NCBI RefSeq assembly: GCF_028736035.1
Contig: NZ_CP117866.1
Coordinates: 7,440,001-7,504,000 of the forward strand
Source: Streptomyces sp. T12
Lineage (GTDB): Bacteria > Actinomycetota > Actinomycetes > Streptomycetales > Streptomycetaceae
DNA length: 64,000 nucleotides
Direction of reading: 5' to 3'
Part shown: positions 19,187 to 28,217 of the stretch, piece by piece
Layout: each line of letters begins with the position of its first letter
Position numbering within the stretch: position 1 is the first letter of the stretch
Notes under the pieces: generated by a model
What the model saw: only the letters and a program-made list of their open reading frames with translations
What the model was told of the DNA's origin: nothing
Database searches by the model: none
Translations under genes and position numbers: made by a program

Positions 19187-19832
19187 CGTGCCTCGAGAAA
19201 CGCCGATCTCCGTGCTGATCGTCGACGACCATCCCGTCGTACGGGACGGTCTGCGCGGCATGTTCGACTCCGCGCCCGGATTCACCGTGCTCGGCGAGGC
19301 GTCGAACGGCGTCGAGGCGGTCGAGAAGGCCACCGCCCTCGACCCGGACGTCGTCCTGATGGACCTGCGCATGCCGGGCGGCGGCGGGGTCGAGGCGATC
19401 GCCCACCTCGCCCGCACCGGAGCCCGCGCCAAGGTCCTCGTGCTGACCACGTACGACACGGACTCCGACACCCTCCCCGCGATCGAGGCGGGCGCGACGG
19501 GCTATCTGCTCAAGGACGCCCCGCGCGACGAGCTCTTCACGGCGGTCCGGGCCGCCGCCGAGGGCCGAACCGTCCTGTCCCCGGCGGTCGCCTCCCGTCT
19601 GGTCTCCGCGGTCCGTGCGCCCAAGGCCCCCGGCAACGAGCCGCTCTCCGCACGCGAGCGCGAAGTGCTGGCCCTGGTCGCCAGGGGCACCTCCAACCGC
19701 GAGATCGCCCGCGAACTGTTCATCAGCGAGGCGACCGTGAAGACCCATCTCACCCACCTGTACGCCAAGTTGGGCGTCAAGGACCGCGCGGCCGCGGTGG
19801 CGACGGCGTACGACCGGGGGATCCTCGGCTAG
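19176..19832 (+). CDS. NarL/FixJ-family response regulator
   Basis: A 218-residue regulator. The receiver domain has acidic VDDHP at 16-20, the phospho-acceptor Asp63 in VVLMDLRMPGG, and Lys in the YLLKDAPRDELF stretch. The LuxR-type helix-turn-helix follows (LSAREREVLALVARGTSNRE, then EATVKTHLTHLYAKLGV). It overlaps the kinase gene and surely receives phosphate from it; the likely target is the ABC operon just upstream. Its stop codon shares the four bases CTAG with the stop codon of the convergent sulfatase gene. Confidence 0.93.
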   Translation: MTADVPRETPISVLIVDDHPVVRDGLRGMFDSAPGFTVLGEASNGVEAVEKATALDPDVVLMDLRMPGGGGVEAIAHLARTGARAKVLVLTTYDTDSDTLPAIEAGATGYLLKDAPRDELFTAVRAAAEGRTVLSPAVASRLVSAVRAPKAPGNEPLSAREREVLALVARGTSNREIARELFISEATVKTHLTHLYAKLGVKDRAAAVATAYDRGILG

Positions 19833-21253
19833 TCCGGGTACGGCAGCAGGGTGCCGGCGACCTTCTCCCAGGCTGTCTTCAGCTCGGCGAGCAACTCGGG
19901 CTCGTCGGGCGCGAGATCGGCCTGCTCGCGCTGGTCGGCGGCGAGGTCGTAGAGGTGGTCGGTGCCGTCGGCGTCCCGGTAGTACTTCCAGTCGCCGCGC
20001 CTGAGAGCCCGGCCCGCCCGCACCCGCCAGAACAGGTCCCGCTCCGGCAGCGCCTCGCCCCGCAGCAGGTACCCGGCGAGGCTGGTGCCGTCCAGCGGAT
20101 ACGCCGGGTCGGGCCGGGCGCCGCCCAGCTCCAGCAGGGTCGCCGTCCAGTCGGGGGTGAACAGCGGCTCGTGGCTGACCTGGTGGCCGTCGATGCGGGA
20201 GGGCCAGCGCACGATGGTCGGCACCCGGATGCCGCCCTCCTGGAGCACGAACTTCTCGCCGCTCAGCGGCCACAGGTACGACCAGCGCTCGCCGCCGTTG
20301 TCGCTGGCGAACACCACGACGGTGTCGTCCTCCTGCCCGGACCGGCGCAGCGCCCCGAGCACCTCCCCGAGGGTGGCGTCGAGGCTCTGCACCATCTCCG
20401 TGTACTTCTCGACCGAGCCGCCGTCGTAGTGGTTGAGCGCCTTGCTCACCTCCGCCTGGGACTTGGCGGCGCGGATCTTCGCGGCGATCCCGGCGCCGGT
20501 CTCCTCGTCGCCCTCCGCGAGCCAGGGCCAGTGCGGGGTGGTGAAGTTGAGGTTCAGCAGCCACGGCTTGTCGTGGTCCCGGCTCACGTACTCCACGGCC
20601 CGCTCGGTCAGCACAGTCGTGTAGTACCGCAGGTCCTTGTACTGCGCGTCGCCCTCGTAGAGGTCGTACGTGCCCAGCTGGCCGAGCTTGGAGAAGTACT
20701 CCAGCACGCCTCCGAAGTTGCCGAAGAACTCGTCCCAGCCCGACTTGGTGGGGCTGTAGTCCGGCAGCCAGCCGCAGTGCCACTTGCCGATGAGCGCGGT
20801 GGAGTAGCCCGCCTTCTTCAGGAGGGAGGCCAGTGTGGGGTGGTTCGGGTCCAGCCCCTGCGTCCTGTTGGCGATCGGCTCGGCGAGCCCGCCCTTCGTA
20901 CGGCCCGGATAGCGCCCGGTGTACAGGCTGAACCGGGTCGGCGAGCAGGTAGCGGAGCCGGAGTACGCGTCGGTGAACCGCACCCCCTGCCGGGCCAGCC
21001 GGTCCAGGTTCGGGGTCTTGATGTGCGGGGCGCCGTACGAGGACAGGTCGGCCCAGCCGAGGTCGTCGCCCAGGATGACCAGGAAGTTGGGGCGCTCTCC
21101 GGACGCGGATGCGGGCCGGGCCTTGAACGGGCGCTCGGCGGGGGTGGCTTCGACGGCTGCGGCGGCTTCGCCTGCGGTGGCCGTACCGGCGACGGCGGTC
21201 ACGGCACTGCCACCGACGAGACCACCGAAGGCGCGGCGGGATATTTCGGGCAT
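19829..21253 (-). CDS. Tat-exported sulfatase (type I, formylglycine-dependent)
   Basis: A 474-residue protein. SRRAFGG near the N-terminus plus a hydrophobic stretch is a Tat signal. The sulfatase signature CSPTRFSLYTGRYPGR lies near residue 100; its Cys is converted to formylglycine by the maturation enzyme. Metal-binding Asp pairs are in GDDLGWADLSSYG and FASDNGGERWSY. It hydrolyses sulfate esters outside the cytosol, supplying sulfate. A 31-codon Cys-containing leader peptide and a hairpin lie directly upstream, so expression is probably tied to sulfur status. It converges on the response-regulator gene, sharing stop bases. Confidence 0.92.
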   Translation of the reverse strand: MPEISRRAFGGLVGGSAVTAVAGTATAGEAAAAVEATPAERPFKARPASASGERPNFLVILGDDLGWADLSSYGAPHIKTPNLDRLARQGVRFTDAYSGSATCSPTRFSLYTGRYPGRTKGGLAEPIANRTQGLDPNHPTLASLLKKAGYSTALIGKWHCGWLPDYSPTKSGWDEFFGNFGGVLEYFSKLGQLGTYDLYEGDAQYKDLRYYTTVLTERAVEYVSRDHDKPWLLNLNFTTPHWPWLAEGDEETGAGIAAKIRAAKSQAEVSKALNHYDGGSVEKYTEMVQSLDATLGEVLGALRRSGQEDDTVVVFASDNGGERWSYLWPLSGEKFVLQEGGIRVPTIVRWPSRIDGHQVSHEPLFTPDWTATLLELGGARPDPAYPLDGTSLAGYLLRGEALPERDLFWRVRAGRALRRGDWKYYRDADGTDHLYDLAADQREQADLAPDEPELLAELKTAWEKVAGTLLPYPD

Positions 21254-21270
21254 GCGGGGTCCTCGAAACG

Positions 21271-21293
21271 GCGTGCCCCGGAGCAGGGCACGC
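21271..21293 (-). promoter_or_regulatory. Attenuator-like hairpin upstream of sulfatase
   Basis: On the minus strand GCGTGCCC and GGGCACGC pair perfectly (8 bp, 7-base loop) between the leader peptide stop and the sulfatase start. A GAGGACC ribosome binding site follows 10 bases later. The position suits control of transcription or translation by ribosome movement on the leader, but no T-run follows, so the mechanism is inferred. Confidence 0.45.
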
Positions 21294-21326
21294 GAAGGAA
21301 GGGGAGAGGAGGGGGAGGGCTACGGC

Positions 21327-21422
21327 TCAGCGACAGACGGCGCTGGACTGCCGGCACAGATCGACGTGGCGTCGCTCCACGAGCGCGACGCCCGCAGATC
21401 GGTGCGCCGCGGGAAGCCTCAT
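21327..21422 (-). CDS. Cys-containing leader peptide (HVDL...SAVCR family)
   Basis: A 31-residue open frame on the minus strand ends ERRHVDLCRQSSAVCR, the hallmark of the short actinobacterial 'putative leader peptides' I know from upstream of sulfur uptake and metabolism genes. It ends 73 bases before the sulfatase gene. No ribosome binding site precedes the ATG; instead TTGACC, 18 bases, CAGCGT and 7 bases lead directly to it, consistent with a leaderless mRNA. A GTG inside the frame (before ERRH) is another possible start. Two Cys codons near the end could sense charged tRNA-Cys. The family match is seen and the regulation is inferred. Confidence 0.8.
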   Translation of the reverse strand: MRLPAAHRSAGVALVERRHVDLCRQSSAVCR

Positions 21423-21565
21423 GATCGGCACGCTGCCAGTGGTGCGACCCGAGGGTCAAGGGACGGGCGGCGCAACCGGCGCGGGTTTCATACGGCGTTC
21501 ACGCAACCCGGTCCCTCTGCACGTCCTCGATCCCCGTGGGGCGCCCGCCCCGCGCGACGGCCGCT

Positions 21566-23812
21566 TCAGCCGACCACCTTCAGCAGCAACACCGCCCGCG
21601 CCGGCACCGTGATCGCCGCCCCCGCCCGGTGCTCCACCCCCGGCGCCTCCCCCTGCTCCTCCCGCGAGGTGTCGACGACCACCTCGTACCGCTCCGCCCA
21701 CGGCGGCCCCGGCAGCACGAAGCTCACCGGCCGGTCCCCGGCGTGCAGGACGGCCAGGAAGCTGTCGTCGAGGATCGGCGCCCCCCGCTCGTCGCGGCCC
21801 GGGATGTCCCGCCCGGACAGATACATGCCCAGCGTGGCGGCGGGCGCGTACCAGTCCCGTTCCGTCATCTCCGTGCCGCGCAGAGTGAACCAGGCGAGGT
21901 CCCGCAGGCCGTCGGCCGAGTGTGCCCGCCCGGAGAAGAAGGCCCGCCGGCGCAGCACGGGGTGTCGGTGCCGCAGCTCGATCAGCCGGGAGGTCAGGTC
22001 GAACAGGGCCTTCCAGCCCGGGTCCTCCAGCAGCCCCCAGTCCAGCCAGCTGATCTCGTTGTCCTGGCAGTACGCGTTGTTGTTGCCCCGCTGGGTGCGC
22101 CCCAGCTCGTCACCCGCGACCAGCATCGGCACGCCCGTCGACAGCAACAGGGTGGTCAGCAGGTTCCGCAACTGCCGTCGCCGCAGCGCCCGGACGCGCT
22201 CGTCGTCCGTCTCGCCCTCGGCCCCGCAGTTCCAGGACCGGTTGTCGTTCGACCCGTCCCGGTTGCCCTCCCCGTTCGCCTCGTTGTGCTTGCGCTCGTA
22301 GGACACCAGGTCCCGCAGCGTGAAACCGTCGTGCGCCGTCACGAAGTTCACGGAGGCGTACGGCCGCCGCCCTCCCCACGCGTACAGGTCGCTCGACCCC
22401 GAGAGGCGGTACCCCAGATCCCGCACGTCCGGCAGCGCGCCCCGCCAGTAGTCCCGTATGGCGTTGCGGTAGCGGTCGTTCCACTCCGTCCACAGCGGCG
22501 GAAAGGCGCCCACCTGGTATCCGCCCGACCCCACGTCCCACGGTTCGGCGATCAGCTTTACCCGCCGCAGCACCGGATCCTGCGCGATGACCGCCAGGAA
22601 CGGGGACAGCATGTCGACGTCGTGCATGGAGCGGGCCAGCGCGGCCGCCAGGTCGAAGCGGAAGCCGTCCACCCCCATCTCCGTCACCCAGTACCGCAGG
22701 GAGTCGGTGATGAGCCGCAGGACGTGCGGCTGGACGACGTGCAGCGTGTTCCCGCAGCCCGTGTAGTCCGCGTACCGGCGCGCGTCCGACTGCAACCGGT
22801 AGTACCCCCGGTTGTCGATGCCCTTCAGCGACAGCGTCGGGCCCAGCTCGCCCGCCTCCGCCGTGTGGTTGTAGACGACGTCGAGGATGACCTCGATCCC
22901 GGCCTCGTGCAGGGCACGGACCATCCGCTTGAACTCGCCGACCTGTTGACCGGTCGTACCGGAGGCGGCGTACGCGGCGTGCGGGGCGAAGTAGCCGATG
23001 GAGTTGTAGCCCCAGTAGTTGCGCAGGCCCTTGCGCAGCAGATGGTCCTCGTGCGCGAACTGATGCACCGGCAGCAGCTCCACCGCCGTCACGCCCAGCT
23101 TGACGAGGTGCTCGACGGCGGCCGGGTGCGCCAGTCCGGCGTAGGTCCCCCGCAGCTCCTCGGGAATCCCCGGATGCAGCTCGGTGAAGCCCCGGACGTG
23201 CACCTCGTAGATCACCGAGTCGGCCCACGGCGTCTTCGGCCGGCGGTCGTCCGCCCAGTCGTCGTCATCGTGGACGACGACACCCTTCGGGACGTACGGC
23301 GCCGAGTCCCGGTCGTCGCGCACCGTGTCGGCGACATGCTGCTGGGGCCAGTCGCGGACATGCCCGTACACCTCCGGCGGCAGGCTGAAGTCGCCGTCCA
23401 CCGCGCGCGCGTACGGGTCGAGGAGCAGCTTCGCCGGGTTCCAGCGGCCGCCGGTCCACGGGTCCCAGCGGCCGTGCACCCGGTAGCCGTAGCGCTGCCC
23501 CGGCATGACGCCCGGCACGAAGCCGTGCCAGATCTCGTGCGTCAGTTCGGTCAGCTTGGCCCGAGTCTCCTTGCCCTCCTCGTCGAACAGACACAGCTCG
23601 ACCGCCTCCGCTCCCCCCGCCCACAGCGCGAAGTTGGTGCCCGCCACCCCGTCCGGACCGACCCGGAAGCGGGCGCCGAGCGGCACGGGCGTGCCCGGCC
23701 ATACGGGCACGGCAGGGGCTTTGCGCTGCGCGCCGTTCACGACGGCGGCCGGGCGCCCCTCCTCAGCGGCGACCGCCTCGGCCACCGCCTCCTGCTCGGC
23801 TGCGCTCGACAC
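21566..23812 (-). CDS. glgX: Glycogen debranching enzyme GlgX
   Basis: A 748-residue GH13/CBM48 enzyme. An N-terminal carbohydrate-binding region (FALWAGGAEAVELCLFDEEG) precedes the barrel with DVVYNHTAE, nucleophile Asp in GVDGFRFDLA, acid/base Glu in KLIAEPWDVG and NFVTAHDGFTLRDLV. It cleaves alpha-1,6 branches of phosphorylase-limited glycogen in the cytosol. The GTG at 23812 has GGGAGG seven bases upstream; a GTG at 23827 extends it by five residues. It is divergent from the L,D-transpeptidase gene at 23971. Spores and substrate mycelium use glycogen, but no regulator is visible here. Confidence 0.93.
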   Translation of the reverse strand: MSSAAEQEAVAEAVAAEEGRPAAVVNGAQRKAPAVPVWPGTPVPLGARFRVGPDGVAGTNFALWAGGAEAVELCLFDEEGKETRAKLTELTHEIWHGFVPGVMPGQRYGYRVHGRWDPWTGGRWNPAKLLLDPYARAVDGDFSLPPEVYGHVRDWPQQHVADTVRDDRDSAPYVPKGVVVHDDDDWADDRRPKTPWADSVIYEVHVRGFTELHPGIPEELRGTYAGLAHPAAVEHLVKLGVTAVELLPVHQFAHEDHLLRKGLRNYWGYNSIGYFAPHAAYAASGTTGQQVGEFKRMVRALHEAGIEVILDVVYNHTAEAGELGPTLSLKGIDNRGYYRLQSDARRYADYTGCGNTLHVVQPHVLRLITDSLRYWVTEMGVDGFRFDLAAALARSMHDVDMLSPFLAVIAQDPVLRRVKLIAEPWDVGSGGYQVGAFPPLWTEWNDRYRNAIRDYWRGALPDVRDLGYRLSGSSDLYAWGGRRPYASVNFVTAHDGFTLRDLVSYERKHNEANGEGNRDGSNDNRSWNCGAEGETDDERVRALRRRQLRNLLTTLLLSTGVPMLVAGDELGRTQRGNNNAYCQDNEISWLDWGLLEDPGWKALFDLTSRLIELRHRHPVLRRRAFFSGRAHSADGLRDLAWFTLRGTEMTERDWYAPAATLGMYLSGRDIPGRDERGAPILDDSFLAVLHAGDRPVSFVLPGPPWAERYEVVVDTSREEQGEAPGVEHRAGAAITVPARAVLLLKVVG

Positions 23813-23970
23813 CTGTCGGCCTCCCACGGCTCAGGGACCACACGAAGGGGGAGGAGAGCCCACGGTGTCCCGGTCCGCGGCTCCCCATCGCGTCGTCCTC
23901 CCCACTGTTCTGCCCACCGCATGGCTCGCACTCACGTTTCCCCAGGGCCGCCCCGGTCGTTGGGGTCTTC

Positions 23971-25212
23971 GTGAGGCATGTACAAGGGCGCGCGCGGCGC
24001 GCGGGGGCCGTGCTGGCCGCCGTACTGACATGGGCCGGCCTGCTGGCCGGGGTGACCGGCTGTACCTCGGACGGCGGCGGCGTCGACCAGATGCTGGGCA
24101 AACCGCCGGCGCCCGAGGACGTCATCCGGGTCATGCCCGACGACCGCAGCAAGGGCGTACGCCCCGACGACCGGCTGCTCGTCCGGGTGCCCGACGGGCA
24201 CCTGGAGTCGGTGAAGGTCGTCAAGTCCCAGGACGCGCAGGAGTTCCCGGTACCCGGGCACATCTCCAAGGACGGCCTGCGCTGGGAGCCCGAGGACCCC
24301 GGGCTCGCGCTGGCCGCCGAGTACACGATCGACGCGGTGGCCGTCGACGGCCAGGGACGCCGCAGCGCACGGCACACGACCTTCACCACGTACGTCCCCG
24401 AAGAGCGGTTCATCGGATACGTCACCCCGGAGAACCGCTCCACCGTCGGCACCGGAATGATCGTCTCCCTGGAGTTCAACCGGGAGATCGAGAACCGGGC
24501 CGCCGTCGAACGCGCCGTCCAGGTCACCGCCGAGCCGGCCGTTGAGATCCGCCCGCACTGGTTCGGCAGGTCCCGCCTCGACTTCCGCCCCGAGCACTAC
24601 TGGAAGCCCGGCACCCAGGTCACCGTCGCGCTGCGCCTGCGCGACGTCGAAGGCGCGCCCGGGGTGTACGGGCTGCAGTACAAGACGTTCTCCTTCACCG
24701 TCGGCCGCCACCAGGTCTCCCTCGTCGACGCCGCCAAGCACACCATGGAGGTACGGCGCGACGGCGAGCTGCTCACCACCGTGCCGATCACGGCCGGCGC
24801 ACCCAAGAACACGACGTACAACGGCAAGATGGTGGTCACCGAGATGCTCGAGCTGACCCGGATGAACGGCGCGACGGTCGGCTTCAAGAAGGCCAACGGC
24901 AAGAGCGAGTACGACATCCCGGACGTCCCGCACGCCATGCGCCTCACCGACTCCGGCACCTTCCTGCACGGCAACTACTGGGCGGATGCCTCGCTCTTCG
25001 GACGGAGCAATGTCAGCCACGGGTGCGTGGGGCTCAGGGACGTCAAGGGCGGCGGCTCCGAGACGCCCGCGGGCTGGTTCTTCGACCGCAGCCTGATCGG
25101 GGACGTCGTCGAGGTGGTCCGCAGCAATGACAAAAAGGTCGCTCCCGACAATGGGCTCGGAGGATGGAATATGGGCTGGAAGGAGTGGAAGACGGGGAGT
25201 GCGGTGAAGTAA
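23971..25212 (+). CDS. Lipoprotein L,D-transpeptidase with Ig-like domains
   Basis: A 413-residue protein. The signal peptide ends in a lipobox-like LLAGVTGC, so it is probably membrane-anchored outside. Ig-like domains fill about residues 40-230, and the YkuD catalytic domain follows, with FLHGNYW and the active Cys in VSHGCVGLRDV. It makes 3-3 cross-links in peptidoglycan, a route insensitive to most penicillins. The GTG at 23971 is the likely start. It is followed by a clear paralogue (25389), and neither seems to share a transcript with the glgX gene on the other strand. Confidence 0.92.
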   Translation: MRHVQGRARRAGAVLAAVLTWAGLLAGVTGCTSDGGGVDQMLGKPPAPEDVIRVMPDDRSKGVRPDDRLLVRVPDGHLESVKVVKSQDAQEFPVPGHISKDGLRWEPEDPGLALAAEYTIDAVAVDGQGRRSARHTTFTTYVPEERFIGYVTPENRSTVGTGMIVSLEFNREIENRAAVERAVQVTAEPAVEIRPHWFGRSRLDFRPEHYWKPGTQVTVALRLRDVEGAPGVYGLQYKTFSFTVGRHQVSLVDAAKHTMEVRRDGELLTTVPITAGAPKNTTYNGKMVVTEMLELTRMNGATVGFKKANGKSEYDIPDVPHAMRLTDSGTFLHGNYWADASLFGRSNVSHGCVGLRDVKGGGSETPAGWFFDRSLIGDVVEVVRSNDKKVAPDNGLGGWNMGWKEWKTGSAVK

Positions 25213-25388
25213 CAGGACAGGGGGGTGAGTTGCTCGACCAACCGGCTATCTGTCGATGTTGGAACGGAACGGTGACAAACGCGCGGCGCCGACGCCCATG
25301 ACCTTGTGGTTAATATGCGCCGATGCGCGCGGCAGATGCGCGGGGGCGCGGGCCTGGCCAGGCCCGGGGAGGGGAGAAGGACTTGAAC

Positions 25389-26648
25389 GTGCGGCCGATA
25401 TCGGGGGCGTCGGTTGACGCGCGCGGGAGGCGAACGAGCCGAACGAGTGGCGGGCGTGGGCGCAAGGGGCAGGCGGCATTGGCCGGGGTGCTGCTGCTCG
25501 CGGTCGCCGCGTGCGGCGGGGGCGGTGGCTCGGACTCGGGGTCCGGCGACGGCAAGGGCAAGGACTCCGGCACGGCGCAGACCCAGAAGTCGCAGGCGGT
25601 CGTGACCATAGCGCCGGGTGACGGCGCCAAGTCCGTCGACACCAGCGGCGCGCTGAAGGTGACCGCGGCCCAGGGCAAGCTGACGGACGTCGAGGTCAAG
25701 GACGCCAAGGGCAACGCGGTCGACGGCAAGATATCCGGGGACGGCGCCAGCTGGACGCCGTCCACGCACCTCGCCGCCGCCACGACGTACACGGTGCACG
25801 CGGTCGCCAAGGACGCCGAGGGTCTGGAGGCGGCCAAGGAGGCCGACTTCACCACCCTGACGCCGAAGAACACCTTCCTCGGCACCTTCACGCCGGAGGA
25901 CGGCTCCAAGGTCGGCGTCGGAATGCCGTTCTCGATCCGCTTCACCCGGGGCATCACCAGCCCTGAGGACGTCGAGAAGGCCATCACCATCAAGACCGAG
26001 CCGGCCGTCGAGGTCGAGGGCCACTGGTTCGGCAACGACCGCCTCGACTTCCGTCCCGAGAAATACTGGAAGCCCGGCACGAAGGTCACGGTCGACCTCA
26101 ACCTCGACGGCGTCGAGGGCCGCCCCGGCGTCTACGGCGAGCAGGACAAGAAGGTCTCCTTCACCATCGGCCGCAACCAGGTCTCGGTCGTCGACGTGAA
26201 GACCAAGAAGATGAAGGTCACCCAGGACGGCAAGGTCATCAAGACCATCCCCGTCACCACCGGCAAGCCCGGGTACGACACCTGGAACGGCCAGATGGTC
26301 ATGACCGAGAAGTTCGTCGAGACCCGGATGAACGGCGACACCGTCGGCTACGACGGTGAGTACGACATCGACGACGTCCCGCACGCCACCCGTCTGACCG
26401 ACTCCGGCACCTTCATCCACGGCAACTACTGGGGCGGCGGCGCCTTCGGCAACTACAACGCCAGCCACGGCTGCATCGGCCTGCGCGACGTCAAGGGCGC
26501 CTGGGACGGCGGCACGCCGGCCGCGTGGTTCTTCAACCACTCGATGATCGGCGACGTGGTGGTCGTGAAGAACTCCAACGACGCGACGGTCGCTCCCGAC
26601 AACGGCCTGAACGGCTGGAACATGTCGTGGGAGAAGTGGAAGGCGTAG
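25389..26648 (+). CDS. Lipoprotein L,D-transpeptidase with Ig-like domains (paralogue)
   Basis: A 419-residue paralogue of the preceding gene with the same layout: lipobox LLAVAAC followed by a Gly/Ser-rich linker, Ig-like domains, then YkuD with FIHGNYW and the catalytic Cys in ASHGCIGLRDVKG. The GTG at 25389 lies 7 bases after GAGAAGGA; TTG at 25383 and further upstream frames are less likely. It cross-links cell-wall peptides outside the membrane. A strong terminator hairpin follows at 26665. The pair resembles LppS/Ldt-type duplicates of actinobacteria. Confidence 0.92.
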   Translation: MRPISGASVDARGRRTSRTSGGRGRKGQAALAGVLLLAVAACGGGGGSDSGSGDGKGKDSGTAQTQKSQAVVTIAPGDGAKSVDTSGALKVTAAQGKLTDVEVKDAKGNAVDGKISGDGASWTPSTHLAAATTYTVHAVAKDAEGLEAAKEADFTTLTPKNTFLGTFTPEDGSKVGVGMPFSIRFTRGITSPEDVEKAITIKTEPAVEVEGHWFGNDRLDFRPEKYWKPGTKVTVDLNLDGVEGRPGVYGEQDKKVSFTIGRNQVSVVDVKTKKMKVTQDGKVIKTIPVTTGKPGYDTWNGQMVMTEKFVETRMNGDTVGYDGEYDIDDVPHATRLTDSGTFIHGNYWGGGAFGNYNASHGCIGLRDVKGAWDGGTPAAWFFNHSMIGDVVVVKNSNDATVAPDNGLNGWNMSWEKWKA

Positions 26649-26664
26649 GCCTACTGCGTTTCCG

Positions 26665-26710
26665 CGGCCCCGGAGCTGTGCCTCGATGTGAGGTACGGCA
26701 CCGGGGCCGC
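26665..26710 (+). terminator. Terminator hairpin after L,D-transpeptidase gene
   Basis: GCGGCCCCGG pairs perfectly with CCGGGGCCGC; GTGCC and GGCAC extend the pairing inside. It lies 17 bases after the stop and just before the 82-bp repeat array. Confidence 0.7.
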
Positions 26711-26718
26711 ACCCGTTG

Positions 26719-27300
26719 GTCCCCGTGCTGTGCCTGCCTGGGCGGCAACCCCCAGACCCCCGGCCGAGTGTGATCGACCGCACCGGAGCGGTGACCGTTA
26801 GCCCCCGTGCTGTGCCTGCCTGGGGGGCAACCCCCAGACCCCCGGCCGAGTGTGATCGACCGCACCGGAGCGGTGACCGTTAGCCCCCGTGCTGTGCCTG
26901 CCTGGGGGGCAACCCCCAGACCCCCGGCCGAGTGTGATCGACCGCACCGGAGCGGTGACCGTTAGCCCCCGTGCTGTGCCTGCCTGGGGGGCAACCCCCA
27001 GACCCCCGGCCGAGTGTGATCGACCGCACCGGAGCGGTGACCGTTAGCCCCCGTGCTGTGCCTGCCTGGGGGGCAACCCCCAGACCCCCGGCCGAGTGTG
27101 ATCGACCGCACCGGAGCGGTGACCGTTAGCCCCCGTGCTGTGCCTGCCTGGGGGGCAACCCCCAGACCCCCGGCCGAGTGTGATCGACCGCACCGGAGCG
27201 GTGACCGTTAGCCCCCGTGCTGTGCCTGCCTGGGGGGCAACCCCCAGACCCCCGGCCGAGTGTGATCGACCGCACCGGAGCGGTGACCGTTAGCCCCCGT
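26719..27300. repeat. 82-bp tandem repeat array, seven units plus a partial
   Basis: Units start at 26719, 26801, 26883, 26965, 27047, 27129 and 27211, each 82 bp and head to tail, and an 8-base partial ends the array 12 bases before the enoyl-CoA hydratase ATG. The last six units appear identical; the first differs at two bases. Each unit holds a hairpin CTGGGGG-GCAA-CCCCCAG with a GNRA-type loop and a second inverted repeat ACCGC...GCGGT. In unit 1 one base of the first stem is mismatched. No open frame or spacer is present. It occupies the whole promoter region of the next gene and probably varies in copy number. Confidence 0.95.
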
Positions 27301-27312
27301 TAACCTGCTGGC

Positions 27313-28080
27313 ATGACCGTGAATCTCGAAGTCGCCGAAGGCGTCGGCGTCCTGCGCCTCGACCGCCCGCCCATGAACGCGCTGGACGTCGCCACCCAGG
27401 ACAGGCTCAAGGAGATCGCCGAGGAGGCGGGCCGTCGTGACGACGTACGGGCCGTGGTGATCTACGGCGGGGAGAAGGTGTTCGCGGCAGGCGCGGACAT
27501 CAAGGAGATGCAGGCCATGGACCACGCGGCGATGGTCCTGCGCGCGCGGGCCCTGCAGGAGTCGTTCACGGCGGTGGCCCGGATCCCGAAGCCGGTGGTG
27601 GCGGCCGTGACGGGCTACGCGCTCGGCGGCGGCTGCGAGTTGGCGCTGTGCGCGGACTACCGCATCGCGGCGGACAACGCCAAGCTGGGCCAGCCGGAGA
27701 TCCTGCTCGGCCTGATCCCGGGCGCGGGCGGCACCCAGCGGCTGGCCCGTCTGATCGGCCCGTCGAAGGCGAAGGACCTGATCTTCACGGGCCGCATGGT
27801 GAAGGCCGACGAGGCGCGGGAGCTGGGCCTGGTGGACCGCGTGGTGGCGCCGGACCAGGTCTACGCCGAAGCGCACGCCTGGGCGGCGAAGCTGGCGCAG
27901 GGCCCGGCGATCGCACTGCGTGCGGCGAAGGAGTCGATCGACACGGGCCTGGAGACGGACATCGAGACGGGCCTCGCGGTGGAACGGGGCTGGTTCGCGG
28001 GGCTGTTCGCGACGGAGGACCGGGAGCGGGGGATGCGGAGCTTCGTGGAGGAGGGGCCGGGCAAGGCGAAGTTCCTCTGA
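27313..28080 (+). CDS. Enoyl-CoA hydratase/isomerase
   Basis: A 255-residue crotonase-fold enzyme of full length. The oxyanion-hole segments are AAGADIKEM and GYALGGGCELAL, and the two catalytic Glu are Glu109 and Glu129 (GQPEILLGLIPGAGGTQRL), so it should hydrate 2-enoyl-CoA in fatty-acid or branched-chain degradation. It acts in the cytosol. No dehydrogenase is adjacent. The 82-bp repeat array ends 12 bases before its ATG and leaves no typical ribosome binding site (CCCGTTAACCTGCTGGC), so expression may be weak or repeat-dependent. Confidence 0.92.
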   Translation: MTVNLEVAEGVGVLRLDRPPMNALDVATQDRLKEIAEEAGRRDDVRAVVIYGGEKVFAAGADIKEMQAMDHAAMVLRARALQESFTAVARIPKPVVAAVTGYALGGGCELALCADYRIAADNAKLGQPEILLGLIPGAGGTQRLARLIGPSKAKDLIFTGRMVKADEARELGLVDRVVAPDQVYAEAHAWAAKLAQGPAIALRAAKESIDTGLETDIETGLAVERGWFAGLFATEDRERGMRSFVEEGPGKAKFL

Positions 28081-28217
28081 GGGCCTGGCAAAGTCCGGTC
28101 TGAAACTCCGCCGAACCACTTGCAATTGACAGGACGTCTGATCCGGGTCCCTCGATGGGGCGGTTTATGGCAGCCTTAAGGCAACCTTAAGCGTGTCTTG
28201 TCGAGGGAGCCTGTCGA

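Noticed and set aside
26719..27300. Possible CRISPR array
   Set aside because: The 82-bp units are contiguous and identical; there are no variable spacers and no cas genes.
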